Positions 26,384 through 34,954 of a DNA stretch of 64,000 nucleotides are shown here, one piece after another (the stretch's first letter is position 1; each line of letters opens with the position of its first letter). Origin of the DNA: an uncultured Mollicutes bacterium (GTDB lineage Bacteria > Bacillota_I > Bacilli_A > RFN20 > CAG-288); contig UQDS01000007.1 in the NCBI GenBank assembly GCA_900539865.1, positions 22,092 to 86,091 on the forward strand. Direction: 5' to 3'. The notes under the pieces were generated by a model that ran no database searches, was not told the origin of the DNA, and saw only the letters and a program-made list of their open reading frames with translations. The position numbers and the translations under genes were made by a program.

Positions 26384-26620
26384 AAATGAATTAAAAAGGA
26401 AGATTTATCAAGAAAAAAGACAGTTTCTACAAAGGAAGAATAAATCTATATAAGAACAAATTTACGATAATTAATATGTGAAATATAGAGGTATGAATAA
26501 TCTTCTTTATATATTGATATAAAATACCAAAATTCATTTATTCTAATCAGGAAATTGGTGTTATTTATCACAATTGTGAAAAACAAAAAATGATTTAAAT
26601 ATATAAATAAAGTGTAGAAT

Positions 26621-26629
26621 GTGCTATAA
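26621..26629 (+). promoter_or_regulatory. Extended -10 promoter
   Basis: TGCTATAAT (26,621-26,629), i.e. TG-N-TATAAT, 27 bases before the 26,657 start; the -35 region is weak, as is common with an extended -10. Confidence 0.6.
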
Positions 26630-26656
26630 TCGAGAAAAAATAAAAGGGGAAATAAC

Positions 26657-27145
26657 ATGACAAAATGCAATTCTGAATTGATGAAAGAAATCAAGATTTT
26701 AGAGGCGAAAAAAGATGATATCTTAAGCACAGAAGAGGAAGAGTGCATGATCACCTATGTCGAAGGTGAAAAGAAGATGAAGTCCGATTACAATTATGAG
26801 GAAACCAGAGCGAAAGTGGAAGAAATTGATACTCGCATCAGAAGATACAAAGCTCTTTTAGCTTATTCGAATGCGACAACAATCGTCCCTGAGTTCAACA
26901 TGACCATTGGGGAATGCTTGGTTTACTTAGCTCAGTTAAACGGTAAGAGAATGCTTCTTCAACGTTATTCTTCCTTTAAACAAGTAAGCCGTATTTCTAG
27001 TGATTATTCGGATAAAGTAGAATTCAAAGAAACTTTATTCAATGTGAAGAAAGTCAGAGAAGAATTGGATGAGTTACTCAATTTGATCGCCCAATTGCAA
27101 ATGGCAATTGATCGCACAAATTTAACAAATCAAATCGAATTGTAA
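26657..27145 (+). CDS. DIP1984-like helical protein
   Basis: 162 residues, almost wholly helical and charged, with heptad-like patterns in residues 5-60 and 125-155. The order of elements (N-terminal helices, a short IGECLVYLAQLNGKR-like helix, a C-terminal IDELLN...LQMAIDRTN end) resembles the DIP1984/DUF6847 family of unknown function, whose members end in a similar IQ-x-x-N pattern. Cytoplasmic. RBS AAAAGGGG precedes the ATG. The assignment rests on general resemblance only. Confidence 0.7.
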   Translation: MTKCNSELMKEIKILEAKKDDILSTEEEECMITYVEGEKKMKSDYNYEETRAKVEEIDTRIRRYKALLAYSNATTIVPEFNMTIGECLVYLAQLNGKRMLLQRYSSFKQVSRISSDYSDKVEFKETLFNVKKVREELDELLNLIAQLQMAIDRTNLTNQIEL

Positions 27146-27360
27146 TACCTTTTCCGGCTTGATAACGATATTTTTCTCTTACTAAAATTTATTGGAGATA
27201 GAGGTAAAGTTTAAGTTATTTATTTATCTGTAATTGTTTTATTAGTTTAAGAATAGATTAATACAATATAATAAACAACCGTATAAAAGATTCGTTATCA
27301 AGCAAAAACTTTTTCGGCATCGGAAGTTCGGTTTTAAGATGCCGGCCTGATAAAAATAAA

Positions 27361-27393
27361 AATCATCACCCAAAACGAGTGATGATTTTTTAT
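27361..27393 (+). terminator. Terminator-like hairpin
   Basis: AATCATCAC (27,361-27,369) pairs with GTGATGATT (27,379-27,387), followed by T's. Nearest upstream gene is the 26,657 gene. Confidence 0.7.
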
Positions 27394-28203
27394 TTGTCTT
27401 TATTAAAGAGATAAGGATTATAAAGCGATTCATATAAAAGCACCATAACTCCTAGTGTAGAGAAGTTATGGTACCTTTCAGTTTTTAAGGGATGAAACGT
27501 CAATCTAATTCTTTAACCATTTTGACACGTCGGTATTTTATTTTTCGACGTTAACGATTGTTTTTGTATGGGTATGATTCTTCCATTTTTGATTCAACAA
27601 TTAAAGTTGATAATGATATAACTTAGATTTATAACTAGCGCTTCAATCATCAAGTATAGTTTCTACATTTAATTGCTTTGTGTTCGTTAAAGAGCTTTTC
27701 CTAGTTACTTAAAAACGTTTCGCGCTACTATCATTCTTATTTCAATACTATTTACTAAAATAACTTTTCTCTTTTTTAATGACTATTAGTAGACAGTGGA
27801 GTAATCAGAATTATCAATTTTTAAAGCCATTATAACCACTATTTTCAGTCATCTTTTCATATCAACTCCAGCATAGAGACAAACAAGATTCTTTTGGTTT
27901 TTGTTTGGCTCATATCCGCTGGTTTTCAAACGGAATATTGTAACGTAATTTACGCTTAGCTTCTTTGCTAATTGTTTTTGAATCAAGAATGTTTATTCTC
28001 AATGCTCTTTTATTTTACTGGCACAATCCAATATATGTCCCACCAGTGTTAGCAATATTTTAGCACAAATTAGGATTTTGCGGACCTAATATTTAAAATC
28101 AGAGGCTTTGTTTTCAATTGTTACTTTACTATCTATTCTATTTAGCAGGTAGTTAAAAATACTACACTTTGATGGAATTTAACCTTAATCATAAATCGCT
28201 TTA

Positions 28204-28281
28204 CAAATGTAAAAGAAAAAGCCTCGATTTCACGAGACTTTATATAGATGATTTCGATCATTGTTTGTATCAAAAACGTAA
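28204..28281 (-). repeat. Second copy of the tRNA-flank terminator repeat
   Basis: Related over about 75 bp to 17,774-17,852, including the stem (28,220-28,239) and the GTTTGTATCAAAA segment, but with no tRNA beside it. Could be the residue of a lost or moved tRNA locus. Confidence 0.6.
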
Positions 28282-28379
28282 TTGAATTATATTCTTAGAA
28301 ATTATTATGGTCTAGCTGATAACTTGTTATAGTTCTTCGATACATATTGTTGTATTAACAAGAGATGAGCCTATTTTTA

Positions 28380-28568
28380 TTAAATTTTACTATAATCTTT
28401 AGGCAAACACGAAATGATTATTACTCCAATTAATCCTAAAAACAATCCGCCAAATATCCAACCGACCACGCTTCTATATTTGCGAGCGGCAATAATGGGA
28501 CAAGCAACTGTGCTAATAAGTGTGCTGATTGCTCCTATGATAATAATTAGTTCATAATACGCCTCCAT
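28380..28568 (-). CDS. Small two-helix membrane protein
   Basis: 62 residues; the ATG at 28,568 follows GGGAGG. Two hydrophobic helices (about 5-25 and 35-55) are separated by a basic RKYRS loop, ending in CLPKDYSKI. Similar tiny proteins with a Gly-rich second helix are common in Bacillota and have no known role. Upstream lies the XRE regulator gene, but that gene's own terminator separates them. Confidence 0.65.
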   Translation of the reverse strand: MEAYYELIIIIGAISTLISTVACPIIAARKYRSVVGWIFGGLFLGLIGVIIISCLPKDYSKI

Positions 28569-28817
28569 CTTTGTACCTCCCTTGTTGTTTGAATTCAGCA
28601 ACTTTTGATACACTTTTTGCCGTTTGTTAATAGCTTCATCTATTTTTATGAAGTATTAAACCAAACGGTTCATGCGATGATGTTGCTCTTTTCCTTTAAT
28701 TTCTTCTTTATTTTATTGTAAAGTAGGAGTCTTTTATAGGACGCTTTTTACACTACTTTAGAAAGGAAGAAAAAATAAAAAAATCTATATATTTTTCATG
28801 TTTTTTCTTTTTTTAAT

Positions 28818-28846
28818 AAAAAAAGAGCTTCTTATTTAAGAAGCTC
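28818..28846 (-). terminator. Terminator overlapping the XRE gene end
   Basis: GAGCTTCTT/AAGAAGCTC (28,825-28,846) with a T run on the minus strand; the stop codon of the XRE gene lies inside the stem. Confidence 0.85.
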
Positions 28847-29050
28847 TATAAAATCTATTTCTAAAACATCTGCAATGTGCATTAATGTAGATAAACTATT
28901 AACGCCATGCTTAATCCAGCGACGAATGACAGAAGGGTCTTGACCCATACCATCTATGGCAAAACTTACCTGTGTCTTATACTTGGATTCAGAAATAAAT
29001 TTTTTTAGATTTTGACCAACCTTAGCTAGTCTTTCATCTACGTGTGTCAT
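28832..29050 (-). CDS. XRE-like HTH regulator (short)
   Basis: About 72 residues. The ATG at 29,050 is taken instead of an upstream TTG because GGAGG lies eight bases before it. Pattern of a lambda-repressor-type HTH: VGQNLKKFISES ... TQVSFAIDGMGQDPSVIRRWIKHG ... TLMHIADVLEIDFIELL. The product consists of the DNA-binding domain only. A palindrome lies on its own start site, so it is likely autoregulatory, and it may set the level of the neighbouring 29,199-30,778 cluster. Confidence 0.82.
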   Translation of the reverse strand: MTHVDERLAKVGQNLKKFISESKYKTQVSFAIDGMGQDPSVIRRWIKHGVNSLSTLMHIADVLEIDFIELLK

Positions 29051-29098
29051 ATGCAATACCTCCTTTGCGAAGGTATGTTTGTACCAATGCTCCAGAGT

Positions 29099-29124
29099 AT
29101 GTCATCTGACATGATTTTATTATA
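29099..29124 (-). promoter_or_regulatory. Promoter and operator of the XRE gene
   Basis: TATAAT at 29,124-29,119 (minus strand); ATGTCA-TC-TGACAT palindrome at 29,099-29,112 covers the expected start site. Confidence 0.6.
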
Positions 29125-29126
29125 TC

Positions 29127-29157
29127 AAAAAAAGAGCTGAATTTTCATAAATTCAGC
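29127..29157 (-). terminator. Terminator of the accessory cluster
   Basis: GCTGAATTT (29,136-29,144) with AAATTCAGC (29,149-29,157); a seven-T run follows on the minus strand. It ends the 30,778-29,199 operon. Confidence 0.88.
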
Positions 29158-29198
29158 CCTGTTCTTGAATGGCCAATTATTGAAATTTAGATACGATC

Positions 29199-29609
29199 TT
29201 AAAATTTCTCTTTGTAGTCTTCATAAGGTGCAAATGTATTTCCTGCAACATTAAATACCAGTGTTATATTTTTAGTATTTGATGCATTTTTACCAGTATA
29301 TAATATGAAAAGACCATACATTCCAAATAAATCGGCATAAGCTATCCTTAGTCCAATGGATAAACCAGCGAAAGCCAATTCCAATATTGTCGCTGTTATT
29401 GCAATTGCACCTTGAGAAAAAAACCATATAACGATAATGTTTCCGATCACAGCGCCATAAGAAATAGTTCGAAAACAAATATATCTTTTCTTTTCTTTGC
29501 CGTTATCTCTCCAGGTTCCAGCTTCATCTTGAATAAATTCAGTGATGGAATGATCTCTTAAATCAGTATGTGACATTCTTCTTTTTAGATGAATAGAATG
29601 AGAAAACAT
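29199..29609 (-). CDS. Membrane protein of the accessory cluster
   Basis: 136 residues. A charged N-terminal 45 residues is followed by two hydrophobic helices (about 48-72 and 78-105) and a polar C-terminal tail. The start is uncertain: 29,609 gives the full frame with a poor RBS; a Met at 29,576 follows AAAGAAGA. I do not recognise the family. Eighteen bases separate it from the preceding gene, and it ends at a strong terminator, so it is the last gene of this operon. Confidence 0.7.
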   Translation of the reverse strand: MFSHSIHLKRRMSHTDLRDHSITEFIQDEAGTWRDNGKEKKRYICFRTISYGAVIGNIIVIWFFSQGAIAITATILELAFAGLSIGLRIAYADLFGMYGLFILYTGKNASNTKNITLVFNVAGNTFAPYEDYKEKF

Positions 29610-29627
29610 GATACAGGCAAAGATTAA

Positions 29628-29993
29628 CTAAACATTTTCGAATAAAGAAAATATTGAATATAGCTTAAGTGCGATACTAGTGAGGACTGTCGATATTACT
29701 CCAACAAGAAGTAAAGCAACACATAAAATAATTACTATTATTTTCGATTGATTAAATTCATTTATGGTCCCGCGCCAAATATGTTCCTTTTTTGCCGTTT
29801 TAAAAAAATCACGTAATAATTGTTGATCAGATATTTGCTGTTTAGGATTCCGTTCAACAATTTGTTGTACAGGTTGTTGATTGTTGAGATTCTTTAATAA
29901 TCCGATGATTTCTTCATTCTGTGCTTGGGTGGCTGATTGCGTTGCTTCAATGGAATCTAATCTTTCATATACAGATCTTTCGTTATCAGCCAT
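29628..29993 (-). CDS. Coiled-coil protein with C-terminal membrane helix
   Basis: 121 residues. An N-terminal heptad region (residues 3-40, RLDSIEATQSATQ type) is followed by a Gln/Asn-rich linker with LLRDFFKTAKKEHIW, then one or two hydrophobic helices to the end (about 85-115). The start overlaps the preceding stop by one base (TGATG), with AAAGGA upstream. Such tail-anchored coiled coils often scaffold a partner; the partner is probably the upstream coiled-coil protein. Confidence 0.75.
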   Translation of the reverse strand: MADNERSVYERLDSIEATQSATQAQNEEIIGLLKNLNNQQPVQQIVERNPKQQISDQQLLRDFFKTAKKEHIWRGTINEFNQSKIIVIILCVALLLVGVISTVLTSIALKLYSIFSLFENV

Positions 29994-30778
29994 CAGTTAT
30001 TATCCTTTCTTCTCTTCAGTGCTATTTTTATATCTTCACCGGTAATAGATCTATAAACAGCATCTGTAGCTACTCTATTTTCTTGTATTGCATCATTTAG
30101 ATTCACAAGCATTTCTAATGCTTTATTCAGCTTTTCTTCCATAGAACTGATTTTTATATCTTTTAAAACACTGATTTGAGCTTGAAGTAATCTATTTTGT
30201 TCATCAAGATTTAATAATTCAATATCCTTAAGTGATAATAATGATTTGTATTGTTCAATATCTTGCTTAGATAATTTATTCGTTTCATAGGAGTCCTTTA
30301 ATTCATCTTTAAGCCTTTGAACTTCTTCTTTATATTCATTATTTAATCTTTCAGTTTCACCATAAATGGATGAGAAATAATTAGCGTTAAATTCAACCCT
30401 AGCGCTATTGATATAATCATTGTAGTAATTGATGAAATCGAAATAAACCTTCAGGTAGTTAATGATGCTCTCGATGCCGAGATTCTTTTCTTTTTTGTGC
30501 TTATGATCATTACATTTTTTAATATAATCAGGAAGTTTGTTATACGTGTAATCATCAAGTTTAAGAATGACTAACAAAAAGTTCTTTACGGATTCTTCTT
30601 TAACTAAATAACCACAAGTTCTAGAATCATCATAACTTATATTATTTTCATCTAAGAAATATTTGATTGTCGCTTCTAATAGATCAAGGAAGGAATCATA
30701 AAAAGAATTACTTTTTGACTTTATATTTCTTTCAAGAGTATTCAATCTCATTGTCAATGAGTCATTAAATAATATCAT
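29993..30778 (-). CDS. HEPN-like/coiled-coil protein, first gene of the accessory cluster
   Basis: 261 residues; AAAGGAGG before the ATG. Residues 1-125 are helical and contain LPDYIKKCNDHKHKKEK near residue 85, an N-x(3)-H pattern resembling the HEPN/DUF4145 type, which include RNases and nucleotide-binding helpers. Residues about 135-225 form a long coiled coil. The C-terminus is basic. No membrane segment. It opens an operon with two membrane proteins. The HEPN resemblance is inference; an RNase active site is not established. Confidence 0.72.
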   Translation of the reverse strand: MILFNDSLTMRLNTLERNIKSKSNSFYDSFLDLLEATIKYFLDENNISYDDSRTCGYLVKEESVKNFLLVILKLDDYTYNKLPDYIKKCNDHKHKKEKNLGIESIINYLKVYFDFINYYNDYINSARVEFNANYFSSIYGETERLNNEYKEEVQRLKDELKDSYETNKLSKQDIEQYKSLLSLKDIELLNLDEQNRLLQAQISVLKDIKISSMEEKLNKALEMLVNLNDAIQENRVATDAVYRSITGEDIKIALKRRKDNN

Positions 30779-31005
30779 CTTATAAAACCTCCTTTTGCGC
30801 TTGTATCAATATTATAACCATATGTCACGTTTATTTGATTATATAATTCTATGTATTTTACTCGAGAAACAAAAGGATATGAAATGCATATTTATTAAAA
30901 AAATTAGCTTCCTACCGCCTTATTAATTGATATAAAGCCAACCGGGTATTAACACTATCTAAAAATTTATTGTGAAATCTTGGTATCGGCTATTCTTAAC
31001 TTTAA

Positions 31006-31083
31006 TGGTGTGCCCAATGGGATTTGAACCCATGGCCTTTTGCTTCGGAGGCAAACGCTCTATCCGGGCTGAGCTACGGGCAC
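31006..31083 (-). tRNA. tRNA-Arg, anticodon CCG
   Basis: 78 bases with CCA. Acceptor GTGCCCG pairs with TGGGCAC (one G-T pair); the anticodon stem TTTGC/GCAAA encloses CTCCGAA; the T arm has TTCAAAT. Reads CGG codons. Confidence 0.95.
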
Positions 31084-31123
31084 AACAAGTTAATTATAAC
31101 ATAGGTAGAAAATAAGAAAGCAC

Positions 31124-31156
31124 AAAAAAACGCCTCTTAACAAAGAAGCGTTTTTT
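31124..31156. terminator. Bidirectional terminator-like hairpin
   Basis: ACGCCTCTT and AAGAAGCGT (one mismatch) flanked by A and T runs, 13 bases after the stop of the 31,169 gene. Confidence 0.8.
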
Positions 31157-31168
31157 ATGTTTTGTCAA

Positions 31169-32059
31169 TTAGAAACGAGTGATCCAATCAGCAGCGCTCC
31201 AGCCGGGGAAGTCGACATGGAAACCACCATACTGAGACATGAGAACGAAACAAGTGGCGATGAGGGCGAGGTTGATAATCATGAACACAATCTGAGGTGC
31301 TGTCTTATGAGTCCATTCGATGAATTTTGCGAATTTTTCGTTATAGAATTGTTCTTCAAACCAATCTTTAGCAGCGATCTGCATCCAACCGCCGATAGAG
31401 AGGGAGTTGGCGCGTAAGAGCAACCACATACCGATACCGCCATATGCACCTAAACCTAAAGTGCAGATGGAGCCGATGAGCGGAGCGCCTAAGAAACCGA
31501 CGTGCATTAAGGAAACGGCAGGTGAGAATTCGTCAGTGACGAAGATCCAGTTCCAAATGGTGTAAGCGATGGCATAAAGAATCATGATAGTCATAGCAAT
31601 CTTCATGTCGTTTGCCATACCCATGGTGACATAGTAATTGAAGTCTGCAGTGAGATTTTCGGCCGGCCAGGTACCTCTTAAAGTGAAGACACCAGCGGCG
31701 AGGGCAAGACCAGAGACACCATTGAAATATTTGTGGTGTTTGAAGAAGTCAAACAAGGTGGCTTCCATGATGTTGACGATGAGAGCCAACAAGATGAAAT
31801 CGACATATACGTTCGGGTTAAAGAGAGCAAGGGCTGCGAAGATGATGACGATACGCATCGTAACCAATGTGGTAAGTTTTAATCTTTCGAAGACAACAGG
31901 CTTAGAGAAGATTAAGACTAAGATGGAGGGGATGACGATCAACGGAATGTTTCCTGCTAACGGATAGAAAGCAGCGATGAGTGCCATACCAGTGATGGCT
32001 GCGGTAAACATAATCCAACGAATCCAAATGTCTACCTTAACAGGTCTGTGAAGTTCCAT
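31169..32059 (-). CDS. Polytopic membrane protein, unknown function
   Basis: 296 residues with about eight hydrophobic segments separated by short loops, plus a soluble stretch (AAKDWFEEQFYNEKFAKFIEWTH split across residues 225-248) before the last helix. AAAGGAG precedes the ATG. The many small residues in the helices and the W-rich loops suggest a channel or enzyme rather than a classical transporter. I do not recognise the family. Codon use is more GC-rich at third positions than that of the neighbouring accessory cluster, consistent with a well-expressed core gene. Confidence 0.78.
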   Translation of the reverse strand: MELHRPVKVDIWIRWIMFTAAITGMALIAAFYPLAGNIPLIVIPSILVLIFSKPVVFERLKLTTLVTMRIVIIFAALALFNPNVYVDFILLALIVNIMEATLFDFFKHHKYFNGVSGLALAAGVFTLRGTWPAENLTADFNYYVTMGMANDMKIAMTIMILYAIAYTIWNWIFVTDEFSPAVSLMHVGFLGAPLIGSICTLGLGAYGGIGMWLLLRANSLSIGGWMQIAAKDWFEEQFYNEKFAKFIEWTHKTAPQIVFMIINLALIATCFVLMSQYGGFHVDFPGWSAADWITRF

Positions 32060-32365
32060 ATTTTTACTCCTTTGACTTGAAACTTTGACAAAATCTGTCG
32101 GATGAACAAAAGGGAGTGAAAATTTTCAACAAAAAATTATGCTAAACTCTCACCGCTTTAGCACAATTCCGTGTTGAACAAGGATTTTCTTACAAAAGTA
32201 TAGACGAACTTCCTTTGCTCTCCATCAGATGCTTTCATTATAAACCCGACAAATGAATAATACAATCAATTTTTACACAAAAGTTTATCATTTTGAGAAG
32301 AAACTAATGTATTAAACTGCACAAAATGAGAATTTCACTCCAATATAGGATATAGGAGATAAAAA
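32060..32365. other. Divergent control region
   Basis: Lies between two divergent genes. Contains an inverted repeat GCTAAA (32,141-32,146) and TTTAGC (32,157-32,162) that may be an operator. No gene seen. Confidence 0.4.
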
Positions 32366-34177
32366 ATGAATTGGTTATTAATTTTGCAGTTTATTTTAGT
32401 CACTCTGTTATTGCCTGATATCTATCAAGAACGTGAAACGTTAAAATTGCCCCTTAGAACTTCAACAACCGAACCGGTTTTTTATCAGGAGATTTCCTCT
32501 TCTGATCAAAATTATTTACCGCCTTCTTTTTATAGCAATTATCCACAATCCGGTGGTATTGAAGTAGGCGGTTATGCTGGTGGTACAGCCTCGCGAAAGA
32601 TACCGGGGTTAGGATTTCATAGCACTTATGGAATCAACCTTCAATTCACGATTGTTTTTGAAGAAAACCCATTAGAGTTTGAAACCTCATCCTCCCCGTT
32701 ATATTTAGGCTTTTCATTGACAGTTTTATTAAAAGATCAAAACAGAGTCGAAAAAAACGGTCAGTTTTTAAAGAAGTCATTAAAAGATATTTTTTATTGG
32801 GATGGTAAGAGCGAAATCACAGATTCTCAAGTGGATTATAATGAGATCTTTACTTCTCAATATGTAATACCAAACAAAAACGCAATCGCACTCTCTTTCG
32901 TACTTCCGCAAGGTGCGATTATCGAATCCTTTCAATACATTTATAGCCGTAAGCCTAAACCGTTAAAAAATGTAATATTAAGCGCACATATTGAGGACAT
33001 TGAGCGTGTCATTGAAAAAGAATTTGTTGGCGATTACGATATCTATCAAGATGACTACATCGATCCAAGAAAAAAAGAGAAGATTCATTTAAATAGTCAG
33101 TATGGAAGTTGTTATTCACTCGATTACCTAAAACACAAATTCCCCTTCATGGAACAAGATAGTAAGAAGAGTTATTACTTTGATCAATTTGATGATAGGA
33201 ACGAGTATTTTGTGAAAGGAGATACGGGTTCCTTAGGAACTATTTTTTCTATTGTGTGCTATCACTCAAAAAGTGATAAAGTGTTAGAAAATTTAACTTT
33301 CACGTTTGAAATTGTCGATTATATTGGACCAAATATAACATTGTTAGACCAAGAAGAAATCACAGCTTCTTACACCGAAGATATCAACAGTGAAGAATTT
33401 CTTCTAAAGCATTTTATCATCGAAGATAATTTAGATCAGGAAGTAAAAACAGAAATCAGATTGATCGGAGGAAAAGAAATCCCTTTAAATACCATTGGGA
33501 AATTTTCCTGTGAAATCATCGCATCTGACCAAAGTAACAACAGACAAAAAGAAAACTTTATATTAAATGTCATTGATGATGTACCACCAATAATTTATGC
33601 TGATGCAAACGAAATTTTTGTTTCTACTACAAAACCGGTAAATGATTCTTATCTTCTTTCCTTATTTTATATAGAAGATGAAATTGATGGACATATAGAA
33701 GCGAATATTATTGAAAACACATATCGAAACAATGAAACCACAATAGGTTCTTACCAATTTACAATTCAGGGAATAGATCACTCTGGAAACGAAAGTAGAA
33801 AGACTATTGTTGTAACAGTTGGTAATGAGACAAGTCCACAATATGCGGTGAAAGAATGTCACTTCACCGTGTTACAAGGAAATGTTCCAAGCATCGATGA
33901 AGTGATTGCTAGTTTGATTGATCAACAAGTTTTACAAGATAAACGATATAGAAATTACCAAATCATAGAAGGGGAAGAATTAAATGACGACTTGAAAGTC
34001 GGCATCCATAAAATGACTTTGAGAATCGAAGATGAAGAAGGAGAAATTATCAATATACAATTGACTGTGGAAGTGTTAAAAAATGAAAATGTTAGAAAAG
34101 AGCCACTGTGGCAAATGATTGTTAATTTTTTTATTAATTTATGGAATAAAATTGTTTCTTTTTTTACAAGGCGTTGA
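32366..34177 (+). CDS. Secreted or surface protein with Ig-like (DUF5011-type) repeats
   Basis: 603 residues; AGGAGA before the ATG. An N-terminal hydrophobic helix (about 2-17) acts as signal or anchor. Residues 50-330 are a Ser/Tyr/Asn-rich beta-type region. From about 330 there are two or three Ig/HYR-like units, recognisable by repeated DYIGPNITLL / DDVPPIIYAD openings and IIASDQSNN / IQGIDHSGNES ends. The C-terminal 25 residues (LWQMIVNFFINLWNKIV) are amphipathic and followed by basic residues, a possible membrane anchor without an LPXTG motif. Likely cell-surface adhesion or structural protein. tRNA-Leu(CAG) follows 36 bases later. Confidence 0.85.
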   Translation: MNWLLILQFILVTLLLPDIYQERETLKLPLRTSTTEPVFYQEISSSDQNYLPPSFYSNYPQSGGIEVGGYAGGTASRKIPGLGFHSTYGINLQFTIVFEENPLEFETSSSPLYLGFSLTVLLKDQNRVEKNGQFLKKSLKDIFYWDGKSEITDSQVDYNEIFTSQYVIPNKNAIALSFVLPQGAIIESFQYIYSRKPKPLKNVILSAHIEDIERVIEKEFVGDYDIYQDDYIDPRKKEKIHLNSQYGSCYSLDYLKHKFPFMEQDSKKSYYFDQFDDRNEYFVKGDTGSLGTIFSIVCYHSKSDKVLENLTFTFEIVDYIGPNITLLDQEEITASYTEDINSEEFLLKHFIIEDNLDQEVKTEIRLIGGKEIPLNTIGKFSCEIIASDQSNNRQKENFILNVIDDVPPIIYADANEIFVSTTKPVNDSYLLSLFYIEDEIDGHIEANIIENTYRNNETTIGSYQFTIQGIDHSGNESRKTIVVTVGNETSPQYAVKECHFTVLQGNVPSIDEVIASLIDQQVLQDKRYRNYQIIEGEELNDDLKVGIHKMTLRIEDEEGEIINIQLTVEVLKNENVRKEPLWQMIVNFFINLWNKIVSFFTRR

Positions 34178-34213
34178 AAAATGATCGTGTTTACGTTATC
34201 ATTAAATACCGCT

Positions 34214-34296
34214 GAGGCCGTGGCGGAACTGGTAGACGCGCTAGATTCAGGTTCTAGTGGTAACACGTAGGGGTTCGATTCCCCTCGGCCTCACCA
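34214..34296 (+). tRNA. tRNA-Leu, anticodon CAG
   Basis: 83 bases with CCA. Acceptor GAGGCCG pairs with CGGCCTC; the anticodon stem CTAGA/TCTAG encloses TTCAGGT; class II variable arm; T arm GGGGTTCGATTCCCC. Reads CUG codons. Confidence 0.97.
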
Positions 34297-34350
34297 CAAA
34301 TTAGAAACATAGGTTTGATACAGTAAAAATAGCTGGTCAAACCTTTTTGT
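34297..34350 (+). terminator. tRNA-Leu(CAG) terminator; copy 2 of the tRNA-flank repeat
   Basis: AGGTTTGA (34,311-34,318) pairs with TCAAACCT (34,337-34,344), followed by T's. It is the near-identical counterpart of 11,878-11,935. Confidence 0.85.
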
Positions 34351-34466
34351 TTTATAAGATAATTTATGAAAAAGGTACAAATGGAAGTTTTGATATGTTT
34401 ATCCGTGCATTAAATTTACTTTTCTTAATTTATTGCTGATTTATGAAAAGCATTTGGTTTATTTTT

Positions 34467-34630
34467 TTATTCAGTAGGTTCAATGATGTTAACATGGTTA
34501 CCAAATTGCAATAAATAGAAATACAGTTTATTTAAGTCAGTATCGAAGATGTATTCATCTATATCATCATTATAATCAGTTGGAACTGGTCTATCCTTAT
34601 ATAACTTACGACCAATCTTTATAAAAGATG
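34467..34630 (-). pseudogene. C-terminal remnant of a WYL-domain-type regulator
   Basis: About 54 codons without a start, ending YLLQFGNHVNIIEPTE-stop. That ending is typical of the C-terminal extension of WYL-domain (YafY/PafBC-like) transcriptional regulators. The upstream part of the gene is gone, replaced by the hairpin at 34,652. Confidence 0.55.
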
Positions 34631-34651
34631 AGAAATAAAAAGCAGAGCAAG

Positions 34652-34674
34652 TGAGCCTGTTAGGCTCATTTTTT
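34652..34674 (+). terminator. Hairpin terminator within the remnant region
   Basis: TGAGCCT (34,652-34,658) with AGGCTCA (34,662-34,668) and six T's. No intact gene precedes it closely; the interval 34,675-34,954 shows nothing else I can name. Confidence 0.7.
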
Positions 34675-34954
34675 ATATATTATGAATTTTCTTACGCCAT
34701 TAATAATTTAAGAAGAAAACATTTGCTTCTTTTTATGACTTTGACAATACCCATCAGCAATCGCATGACCATTCGGTAAGTAGTTCTTTATGATTATTTA
34801 GAAATCTTAATTGCATGTCTAGAACACGAGCTTTTAGAATAGTTGGAACAACTTCTTAGATATAAAACACAGGGAAATGTACTAGAACGAGTTCTTTTAA
34901 TGTTTATTATAAATTTGTTCAGTTATTTGAATATTAACTAGGAATAATAGAAAA

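Larger units (their letters stand above)
27146..28379. other. 1.2-kb interval without an intact gene
   Basis: Holds hairpins at 27,315-27,344, 27,361-27,393 and 27,442-27,472 (AGTTATGGT arms) and the repeat at 28,204. On the minus strand, about 27,870-28,040 has broken open frames, including a readable KEAKRKLRYNIPFEN segment, so it may be the remains of a gene, possibly a transposase. The evidence is too thin to name it. Confidence 0.4.

Noticed and set aside
26446..26754. A 102-codon minus-strand frame overlapping the 26,657 gene promoter
   Set aside because: Very AT-rich Phe/Ile/Leu/Ser translation, no RBS, and it would cover the extended -10 promoter and start of a better-supported gene.
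27242..27433. A 63-codon minus-strand frame around 27,242-27,433
   Set aside because: It runs across two hairpins, including a terminator, and has no RBS.
27870..28040. Possible transposase fragment on the minus strand
   Set aside because: Only short readable pieces without a catalytic motif; mentioned within the interval entry but not called as a mobile element.
31157..31967. Plus-strand frames of 86 and 109 codons inside the 31,169 membrane protein gene
   Set aside because: Antisense shadows caused by the GC-rich third positions of that gene.
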